Source: Anaerolinea sp.
Lineage (GTDB): Bacteria; Chloroflexota; Anaerolineae; Anaerolineales; Villigracilaceae
Assembly (NCBI GenBank): GCA_020720965.1
Contig: DYNS01000061.1
Coordinates: forward strand, 1-11,156
Direction: 5' to 3'
Length of the DNA stretch: 11,156 bases
Below, in pieces: positions 6,116 through 11,156 of this stretch (position 1 is its first letter; the number at the start of each line of letters is the position of its first letter). The notes below the pieces were generated by a model, which saw only the letters and a list, made by a program, of their open reading frames with translations, had not been told where the DNA came from and made no database searches. Position numbers and translations under genes: made by a program.

Positions 6116-7180
6116 TTAGCGCGTCACCACAATGCCGCTGCCGGTTTGGGCTTCGCCAATGACCCAGGCAGGTTGGTTAAGTTCGGCGGCGCGTGCCAGC
6201 AGGTCATTGACTTTTTGGGGAGGCACTGCCAACATCAAACCGCCGCTGGTTTGCGCGTCAAAGAGTAGCATCTGGTCTTCTTCGCTTATTTGCGGGTCAA
6301 ATTGCACAAATTGCCCATAAAAAAGCCGGTTATCGGAAGAGCCGCCGGGGAAGGTCCATAGTTCTGCATATTTGCGGGCGTTTTTCAGCAGGGGGATGCG
6401 CTCCAGCGAGAGTTGTAACTGCACACCGGAGGCTTGCGCCATTTCTACGCCATGCCCCAACATGCTAAAACCGGTGATGTCGGTGGCGGCGTGCAGGTCA
6501 AACTCTCGCGCCAGTTGCCCGGCGGAGGCGTTGAGGCGGCTCATCCAGCCAATCACTTCCTGCACATCTTCTGGGGCGGCTTTGCCTTGTTTAAGGGCAG
6601 TGGTGGTTGCGCCAAAGCCCAGCGGTTTGGTGATGACCATCACGTCACCGGGGCGGATTCCGCCTTTGGTGAGGATTTTCTGGGGGTGAATAAGACCGAC
6701 AACGACCAACCCGAACTTGGGTTCCTTATCCTGAATGGTGTGCCCGCCGGCAACGACTACGCCTGCCTCCAGGCATTTTTCTGCGCCGCCCCGCAAAATT
6801 TCGCTGCTCACTTCCAGGGGCAGGTCGGGCGGCAGGGCGGCGATGTTGAGGGCGAGGACGGGGGTCGCGCCCATGGCATATACATCCGAGAGCGAATTAG
6901 CGGCGGCAATCGCGCCGTATTCGTAGGGTGTATCTACAACCGGGGTGAAGAAATCGGTGGTGATGACGACTGCCTGGTCTTCGCTCACCTTCCAGACGGC
7001 GGCATCATCCGGTCCATCCAAGCCGACCAGCAGGTTGGGGTAATTTTGGGGTTGAAAGAGTCCTTTGATGGGGCGCAGAACCTGCGCCAGCGTTTCCGCA
7101 TTTAATTTAGATGCTCAGCCAGCGCAGCTGGAGAGGCTGGTGAGCCGAATTTCGCGCCCGGAGGTGGCTTTGTCGTTCAT
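6116..7180 (-). CDS. selD: Selenophosphate synthase, itself a selenoprotein (TGA at 7115-7117 read as Sec)
   Basis: 354 residues from ATG 7178-7180, close to the usual SelD length, if the in-frame TGA at codon 22 is read as Sec. The N-terminal loop reads LTSLSSCAGUASKL. The Sec stands at the catalytic Cys position (Cys17 of E. coli SelD), with the essential Lys three residues on (K25). The nucleotide/metal part is intact: DGPDDAAVW at 55-63, TTDFFTP at 74-80, GGHTI at 145-149, DITGFSMLGHG at 234-244. The enzyme makes selenophosphate from selenide and ATP for Sec-tRNA synthesis. AGGA lies seven bases upstream. The ATG overlaps the TGA of the preceding GNAT gene (ATGA). Without Sec decoding the gene would appear N-truncated, starting at a TTG near 7021 and lacking the active site. 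Confidence 0.95.
7072..7088 (-). promoter_or_regulatory. SECIS hairpin of selD
   Basis: On the minus strand, GGCGCAG and CUGCGCC form a perfect 7-bp stem closed by the loop GUU. The loop starts 34 nt after the UGA (7115-7117), within the range usual for bacterial SECIS elements, and G is its first base as expected. It lies inside the coding sequence (LAQVLRP region). Confidence 0.8.
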
Positions 7181-8091
7181 GAGGTTTTCCTGTTGGGTTG
7201 AGTGGGTGAAGGGGGCATTATACCCTGCCAGTTGGGGGGCGTTCCTCGCCACATTTCAATCCGCCGAAAAGATTCGATGTAGCCCATCTCGTAGAAGGCG
7301 GGTAGGTGCGGGTCTTCGGCGCGGATGTTTTCGATTTGGGTATCGAGCCGGGGGTATTGGTGATGCAGGTGAGAGAGAAAGGCGCGGGCGACTTCGGCGG
7401 GGTCGCCTGCCTCGGTCTGGTAGATGAATCGGGTAAGGGTAAATTTCTGACGCTGGTACAGCAACCAGCCCCGGCTGCCATTCGCCAGGCTGACGCGCAA
7501 GCCTGAGATTCCGCTGAGGTTTCGCATGGTTTCGGATTGGGCTGTCCAGGGTTGAGCACCCCGGTTGCGGTTGAGCAGGCTGAGGGCGTCGGGTGTTTCT
7601 AAAATTTCGGCGTCTGCGATGAGGGGTTGGGGGGGCGGGGTATTGGGGGGGCGGCGCAGGATGAGCAGTTCGCCGATTTCTTGAAACCCCAGTTTGAGAA
7701 AGAGTTGGTGGGCGGGTTCGTTGTTTTTGATGACTTCCAGCATGGCAAAGGGGATGCCGATTTCTTCGGCTTCTTGCAGGGTTCTTTCCATCAGGGCGCG
7801 CCCGGCTCCATGCTTGCGGGTGGATGGCAGCACGCCGAGGCGGGTTATCCAGGTTCTTTGGGGGCGTTTTCCCATCATAATTACGCCTAGGTTTTCTTCT
7901 CCCAGGGTGGCAACAAAGGAGTGTTGCAGGTGGACATCGTAGGCGCTGATGTATTCTCCCAGGCGGGCGGCGTTCATGGGCATGGGGACGATGTAGTCTA
8001 CCCTGGTGCGGTTGTAGAGGTCTGTCAGTTGTTGCAGGGTAAAGTCGCTGGCGCGGCGAATTTGCAGGGTGGAGGGCGCGGTGGGTAACAT
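7177..8091 (-). CDS. Double GNAT-domain N-acetyltransferase-like protein
   Basis: 304 residues from ATG 8089-8091, just two bases after the stop of the response-regulator gene. A longer frame upstream would overlap that gene's coding sequence and lacks homology. The N-terminal GNAT domain (about 8-146) has the acetyl-CoA loop RLGVLPSTRKHGAGRALM (84-101) and the late motif EPAHQLFLKLGFQEIGEL (125-142). After a Pro-rich linker (148-157), a second, degenerate GNAT-like half follows (about 165-283), ending in YEMGYIESFRRIEMWRG, the typical beta-6/beta-7 signature; it lacks a clear acetyl-CoA loop. The arrangement recalls tandem-GNAT enzymes such as mycothiol synthase, but substrate is unknown. 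It overlaps selD by ATGA. No Shine-Dalgarno is evident, so coupling is likely. Confidence 0.83.
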   Translation of the reverse strand: MLPTAPSTLQIRRASDFTLQQLTDLYNRTRVDYIVPMPMNAARLGEYISAYDVHLQHSFVATLGEENLGVIMMGKRPQRTWITRLGVLPSTRKHGAGRALMERTLQEAEEIGIPFAMLEVIKNNEPAHQLFLKLGFQEIGELLILRRPPNTPPPQPLIADAEILETPDALSLLNRNRGAQPWTAQSETMRNLSGISGLRVSLANGSRGWLLYQRQKFTLTRFIYQTEAGDPAEVARAFLSHLHHQYPRLDTQIENIRAEDPHLPAFYEMGYIESFRRIEMWRGTPPNWQGIMPPSPTQPNRKTS

Positions 8092-8093
8092 GC

Positions 8094-8465
8094 TTAAGGC
8101 TTTGGCAGGAAGGAAGCAATTTGCGCCAAAAATTGCTTTAAGTTGGTAATGGGTTTGCTGATGTACCCAGCGCAGCCGTAACTTTCTGCCATTTGGCGGG
8201 CGGTTTCCAGGGGCCAGGCGGTGCAAGCCACGAGGGGGATGGGCGCGGTTTGTGGGTCTGCGAGCAGCCAGCCTGCCAGGGTCTGACCGTCATAGTCTGG
8301 CAAGCCTAAATCCAGCAGAATTAGGTCGGGGTGATGGGTTTGCGCCATTTGCAAGCCGGTTTCGGCATCTGGGGCATGCAGGGTTTGGTATCCGCCGCTG
8401 TGCAGCATTCGCTGCATCAGCTCGGCGTTGTCGAGGATGTCTTCGATGATGAGGATTTGAGTCAT
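8094..8465 (-). CDS. Single-domain response regulator (CheY/DivK-like receiver)
   Basis: 123 residues, a lone receiver domain with no output domain. The acidic pocket is E8/D9 (LIIEDILDN), the phospho-acceptor is D52 (LILLDLGLPDYDG), the switch Thr is T82 (ACTAWP) and the conserved Lys is K104 (YISKPI). The start at ATG 8463-8465 is set by the receiver strand beginning there and by AAAGG six bases upstream; a longer in-frame extension of 19 residues is low-complexity and unneeded. It is the first gene of the operon leading to the GNAT protein, selD and the CNNM-type protein. No histidine kinase is in the window, so it must signal by protein-protein contact with an unknown partner. DivK-like is a fold description, not a claim of cell-cycle function. 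Confidence 0.9.
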   Translation of the reverse strand: MTQILIIEDILDNAELMQRMLHSGGYQTLHAPDAETGLQMAQTHHPDLILLDLGLPDYDGQTLAGWLLADPQTAPIPLVACTAWPLETARQMAESYGCAGYISKPITNLKQFLAQIASFLPKP

Positions 8466-8569
8466 GGGCAGCCTTTGGGGGCAAAGCGCCGGGGATTGGG
8501 TCGGATTCGCCCGCTTTGCCATCCCGCTTCGATTCTATCATCAACTGAGGGGGCTTTTACCCGACCTTC

Positions 8570-8597
8570 TTGACACGCCCCTAAAGCGGCATATAAT
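8570..8597 (+). promoter_or_regulatory. Consensus promoter for the thrS T-box transcript
   Basis: A perfect TTGACA (8570-8575) and perfect TATAAT (8592-8597) are separated by 16 bp. Transcription should start near 8604, just ahead of T-box Stem I. The short stretch 8466-8569 between the divergent response-regulator gene and this promoter shows no gene; I see no convincing minus-strand promoter in it. Confidence 0.88.
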
Positions 8598-8603
8598 ACA
8601 ACC

Positions 8604-8865
8604 CAGACGCAAAGACCGGGACGAGTAGGTGAGCAATCCTTTTCAGGGAGAGACTGCCAAAGACTGAGAGCAGGCTCAAGGTCAGTTCACCCAAAACCAC
8701 CCGCGAGCGTGAACCAGAACCGCGAGGTTTTCGCGCAGTATGGCAAACGGTTTGCCCCGTTATCGGCATAAGAGATACCCCTTGTCTTTTTTGGGGGTAA
8801 ATCGGGTGGAACCGCGTGAGTGTACATTGCTCTCGTCCCGTGTGGGACGAGAGTTTTTTGTTTTT
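8604..8865 (+). promoter_or_regulatory. T-box riboswitch leader (Thr) upstream of thrS
   Basis: The core T-box GGGTGGAACCGCG is at 8804-8816. Stem I base: CGGG (8617-8620) pairs with CCCG (8700-8703). The upper stem GGTGA (8628-8632) pairs with TCACC (8687-8691). Between them is an internal loop with ACGAGTA on the 5' side and CAAAACCA on the 3' side, containing the specifier ACC (8696-8698), a Thr codon. Further hairpins: CGCGA/TCGCG (8721-8725/8731-8735) and Stem III TACCCC/GGGGTA (8776-8781/8794-8799). Uncharged tRNA-Thr would pair its acceptor end with the UGGA bulge and allow read-through into thrS. The UGGA predicts discriminator base U73. Confidence 0.92.
8830..8859 (+). terminator. 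T-box regulatory terminator
   Basis: CTCTCGTCCC (8830-8839) pairs with GGGACGAGAG (8844-8853) around GTGT and is followed by T6. In the competing antiterminator, the CCC(G) near 8837-8840 pairs with CGGG at 8803-8806 beside the T-box bulge. This is the off-state hairpin when tRNA-Thr is charged. Confidence 0.92.
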
Positions 8866-8879
8866 CAAAGGAGATTGAA

Positions 8880-10679
8880 ATGTCTGACCGTTACGAAGAT
8901 TCCCCCTTATATCGCATTCGCCACTCGGCGGCGCACATTATGGCGCAGGCTGTGCTGGAGTTTTACCCGGATGCCAAGTACACCATCGGTCCGCCGGTGG
9001 AAAACGGCTTTTACTACGATTTTGAATTTTCTCAGCCCGTGACTCAAGAAGACCTGGAGAAAATTGAAAAGCGAATGCGCCAAATTATTGCCGCCGGGCA
9101 CGAATTTCGCCGCAAGGCGCTCTCGGCGGAGGAAGCCCGCCAGATTTTTGCCGACCAACCCTATAAATTAGAGTTGATTGATGGTCTGGAAAAAGGCGGT
9201 TTGGACGAATATGGCAACCCGCTGACAGAAAAGCCGGAAATTTCCATCTACCAGCACGATACCTTCACCGACCTGTGCCGGGGTCCGCATGTGGAAAATA
9301 CCCGCCAAATTAACCCCTCCGCCATCAAACTGATGTCCATTGCCGGGGCGTATTGGCGCGGTGATGAAAACAACAAAATGCTCACGCGCATTTACGGCAC
9401 CGCCTGGCAAAAACCGGATGAACTGAAGAACTACCTGGCAATGCTGGAAGAAGCCAAAAAGCGCGACCATCGCAAACTGGGCAAGGAACTGGAAATCTTC
9501 ATCTTTGACGATGAAGTTGGTCCCGGCTTGCCGCTGTGGCTGCCCAACGGCGGCATCATCACCGAGCAGTTGGAGCGCCTGGCAAAAGAAATGGAAGAAA
9601 AAGCCGGTTACAGCCAGGTTCGCACCCCGCACGTCACCAAAGAAGACTTGTTTTTGCGCTCCGGGCATTTGCCGTACTATGCTGAAAGCATGTACCCGCC
9701 CATGGAAATGGACGGGGTGAAGTATTACGTCAAACCGATGAACTGCCCCATGCACCACAAAATCTTCGCCGCCCGCCCCCGCTCTTACCGCGAACTGCCC
9801 ATTCGCCTGGCGGAGTATGGAACCTGCTACCGCTACGAAAAAAGCGGCGAACTCTTTGGCTTGATGCGAGTCCGCTCTATGCAAATGAACGATGCCCACA
9901 TTTACTGCTCGGAAGAACAATTTGAGAGCGAATTTATGGGCGTGATTGACCTGTACAAAAAATATTTTGACCTGTTCGGCATAGAAAGGTTCAAAATGCG
10001 GCTTTCGCTGCACAGTAAAGCCGGGCTGGGCAAAAAATATGTGGATAACGAGCGCCTTTGGGTCAAAACCGAAGATATGGTGCGCCGTGCCATGCTCAAT
10101 GGCGGCGTGCCTTTTGTGGAAGTGGAAGACGAAGCCGCCTTTTATGGTCCCAAAATTGACGTGCAGATTTGGAGCGCCATTGGGCGCGAATTTACCCTGG
10201 CAACCAACCAGGTCGATTTTGCCGTGCCGGAACGCTTTGACCTGAAATTTGTGAACAAAGAAGGAGGCGAAGAAACGCCCCTCTGCATTCACCGCGCCCC
10301 GCTCAGCACTCACGAGCGCATGGTCGGCTTCCTCATCGAACACTACGCTGGGGCGTTCCCCGTTTGGCTTGCGCCAGAGCAGGTGCGGGTCATCCCCATT
10401 ACGGATGCCCAATCTGAGTATGCCGGTCAGTTGGAGGCGCAACTGCGCGAGGCGGGCGTGCGTGCTCGCGCCGACCTGGGCTCGGAGCGAATGAACGCCA
10501 AAATCCGTGCGGCGCAGATGTTCAAAGTGCCGTATATGTTGGTTGTCGGCGCCAGCGAAGCCGAAGCCGGGACGGTTTCCCTCCGCCTGCGGGATGGCAG
10601 CCAGGAGAACAATATCCCCGTTGCCGCCTTTGTGTCGCGAGTGCAGGAGAAGATTCGCAGCCGTGCCAGCGTTTTGTAG
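8880..10679 (+). CDS. thrS: Threonyl-tRNA synthetase lacking the N-terminal TGS domain
   Basis: 599 residues, against about 640 in E. coli. The start is ATG 8880 with AAAGGAG six bases upstream; earlier in-frame codons lie within the T-box terminator. The protein opens directly in the editing domain (HSAAH, H15/H19; C133/H137 in DLCRGPH), so the usual TGS domain of about 60 residues is absent. The class II catalytic core follows: GLPLWLPNGG at 216-225, Zn ligand C289 (MNCPMHH), motif 2 around CYRYEKSGELFGLMRVR (316-332), Zn ligand H340 (NDAH) and H471 (CIHRAPL, motif 3 region). The anticodon-binding domain begins near 495 (LAPEQVRVIPI). It charges tRNA-Thr and clears mischarged Ser-tRNA-Thr. 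It is controlled by the T-box leader upstream and transcribed alone. Confidence 0.97.
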   Translation: MSDRYEDSPLYRIRHSAAHIMAQAVLEFYPDAKYTIGPPVENGFYYDFEFSQPVTQEDLEKIEKRMRQIIAAGHEFRRKALSAEEARQIFADQPYKLELIDGLEKGGLDEYGNPLTEKPEISIYQHDTFTDLCRGPHVENTRQINPSAIKLMSIAGAYWRGDENNKMLTRIYGTAWQKPDELKNYLAMLEEAKKRDHRKLGKELEIFIFDDEVGPGLPLWLPNGGIITEQLERLAKEMEEKAGYSQVRTPHVTKEDLFLRSGHLPYYAESMYPPMEMDGVKYYVKPMNCPMHHKIFAARPRSYRELPIRLAEYGTCYRYEKSGELFGLMRVRSMQMNDAHIYCSEEQFESEFMGVIDLYKKYFDLFGIERFKMRLSLHSKAGLGKKYVDNERLWVKTEDMVRRAMLNGGVPFVEVEDEAAFYGPKIDVQIWSAIGREFTLATNQVDFAVPERFDLKFVNKEGGEETPLCIHRAPLSTHERMVGFLIEHYAGAFPVWLAPEQVRVIPITDAQSEYAGQLEAQLREAGVRARADLGSERMNAKIRAAQMFKVPYMLVVGASEAEAGTVSLRLRDGSQENNIPVAAFVSRVQEKIRSRASVL

Positions 10680-10699
10680 GGTTTGTTTGTAAACAAAAA

Positions 10700-10720
10700 C
10701 CGCCGAACCTAGTTCGGCGG
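10700..10720. terminator. Bidirectional intrinsic terminator after thrS
   Basis: CCGCCGAAC (10700-10708) pairs with GTTCGGCGG (10712-10720) around CTA. T5 follows on the plus strand, and an A-rich tract (AAACAAAAA) precedes it, giving a U-tract on the minus strand. It can end thrS and the minus-strand gene fragment stopping at 10743. Confidence 0.9.
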
Positions 10721-10742
10721 TTTTTGATTGTTTCACCCTGCC

Positions 10743-10949
10743 TTACGCCTCTGCCATGTGGCGCAGAAGTTCCTGCCACCAGGCATCTTTTTCGCCGGGG
10801 ACGAAGGGCGTGTAGAGGGTGAGGCGGTCTGCCAGGGTGTGGTAGCGGTGACGCAGGGCGGAGGCTAAACCGGCGGGGGTTTCGGCTTGGGTTACGAAGG
10901 CTTCCAGCATTTCATCACTGATGAGGGCGGGCATTTCTGCCCATTTGCC
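10743..10949 (-). pseudogene. 3' fragment of a luciferase-like (LLM, F420-dependent type) oxidoreductase
   Basis: The last 65-70 codons before the TAA at 10743-10745 read like the C-terminus of LLM-class oxidoreductases: KWAEMPALISDEMLEAF, then ALRHRYHTLADRLTLYTPF, then VPGEKDAWW. Members usually have 300 or more residues. Upstream (rightward), the frame stays open to about 11138, but the DNA there clearly codes on the other strand for the C-terminus of an ABC ATPase, so the rest of this gene is missing. It is either a real truncated remnant or one side of an assembly join. The exact left limit of the ABC homology makes the boundary uncertain by about 10 bp. Confidence 0.6.
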
Positions 10950-11075
10950 CCGCGCTGCCCGCACGTGTTCCAGCGCTGCATCGAGGAGAACCCGGCGCTC
11001 GTTTCTGTGAAACCTGATCACGAAGTTGCCTGTTGGTGGGATGTTGACCACGGAGTACCCAGGAATGGACGCTGA
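10938..11075 (+). pseudogene. C-terminal fragment of an oligopeptide ABC transporter ATPase (OppD/DppD type)
   Basis: From about 10938 to the TGA at 11073-11075 the plus strand reads CPFAPRCPHVFQRC, then PALVSVKPDHEVACWW. This is the cysteine-containing oligopeptide/dipeptide transporter C-terminal domain (oligo_HPY) that ends OppD/DppD proteins. The ATPase core (Walker A, signature, Walker B, about 270 residues) should precede it, but thrS ends only about 260 bp upstream and the intervening DNA codes for the LLM remnant on the other strand. The stop overlaps the following ABC ATPase start, as in normal opp/dpp operons, so the right-hand side is intact and the break lies on the left. Confidence 0.72.
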
Positions 11076-11156
11076 AAAAGAAGTTTTGCTGCAAGTCCAA
11101 AATCTAAGAAAGTACTTTCCGATCATGCGCGGCATCATCCGGCGAAACGTGGGCGA
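11065..11156 (+). CDS. Oligopeptide ABC transporter ATP-binding protein (OppF/DppF type), 5' end only
   Basis: Thirty codons are visible before the right edge: VLLQVQNLRKYFPIMRG followed by IIRRNVG. This is the characteristic N-terminus of OppF/DppF-type ATPases (LLEVKNLKKYFP...). The Walker A motif would lie beyond the edge. ATG 11065 overlaps the end of the OppD-type frame, with AGGA directly abutting it, too close to be a good Shine-Dalgarno. An in-frame ATG at 11041 (preceded by GGTGGG) is an alternative start eight codons upstream. It would power uptake of peptides together with OppD and membrane subunits that are not in the window. Confidence 0.75.
   Translation, partial: MDAEKEVLLQVQNLRKYFPIMRGIIRRNVG

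Noticed and set aside
7256..8119. Minus-strand frame of 287 codons inside the double-GNAT gene
   Set aside because: Arg/Pro/His-rich shadow in a +1 frame; the GNAT motifs are in the other frame.
9168..10736. Long open frame (over 500 codons) on the minus strand
   Set aside because: It is the antisense shadow of thrS, with His/Phe-rich composition and no recognisable family; thrS on the plus strand is certain.
1..11156. CRISPR array, insertion sequence, prophage or tRNA/rRNA genes
   Set aside because: No repeat-spacer pattern, transposase motif, phage gene or tRNA/rRNA-like structure was found on either strand by eye.

Overview
The window looks like a chromosomal segment of a moderately GC-rich bacterium that uses selenocysteine (Sec). 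A Chloroflexota/Anaerolineae-type host is my best guess, from the gene style: Sec-containing selD of the CAGxAxK type, T-box-controlled thrS without a TGS domain, and pseudo-glycosidase secreted proteins. The sequence alone does not prove the taxon. Two genes, selD and a thioredoxin-fold lipoprotein, each contain one in-frame TGA exactly at the catalytic cysteine position. Each TGA is followed at a suitable distance by a hairpin of the bacterial SECIS type. A conventional ORF caller would break or truncate both genes.

Layout. (1) 1-1759, minus strand: a two-gene unit, an extended/atypical SDR NAD(P)-binding protein followed by a COG3375-type GNAT acetyltransferase that runs off the left edge. 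They overlap by ATGA at an A8 run. (2) 1860-2999, plus: a 59-codon proline-rich small ORF, then an exported TIM-barrel glycosidase-like protein whose two expected catalytic glutamates are replaced. (3) 3011-3526, minus: the Sec-containing thioredoxin-fold lipoprotein (T-U-G-T-C). (4) 3694-4658, plus: a SufR/COG2345-like winged-helix regulator with four C-terminal cysteines, overlapping a SufT/MIP18-family Fe-S assembly protein. The regulator and the selenoprotein are divergent, and their two -35 boxes sit inside the two arms of one 10-bp inverted repeat. A 20-bp perfect bidirectional terminator follows at 4676-4720.

(5) 8465-4762, minus: a compact four-gene operon of single-domain response regulator, double-GNAT protein, selD (Sec at residue 22) and a CNNM/HlyC-type CBS membrane protein. 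(6) 8570-10679, plus: a consensus promoter, a complete T-box leader with a Thr (ACC) specifier and its terminator, then thrS. A bidirectional terminator follows at 10700-10720. (7) 10743-11156: a 3' fragment of a luciferase-like (LLM) oxidoreductase on the minus strand abuts the C-terminal fragment of an OppD-type ABC ATPase on the plus strand, followed by the start of OppF. Neither fragment has room for its missing half, so a breakpoint (real rearrangement or assembly join) lies near 10938-10950.

How it fits together. SelD makes selenophosphate, the selenium donor for Sec-tRNA, and is itself a Sec protein. The lipoprotein is a likely consumer of that Sec. selA, selB and selC are not in the window. 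The Fe-S-type regulator and SufT homologue next to the selenoprotein suggest a small envelope-redox/Fe-S-homeostasis locus; this last link is inference from shared promoter architecture.
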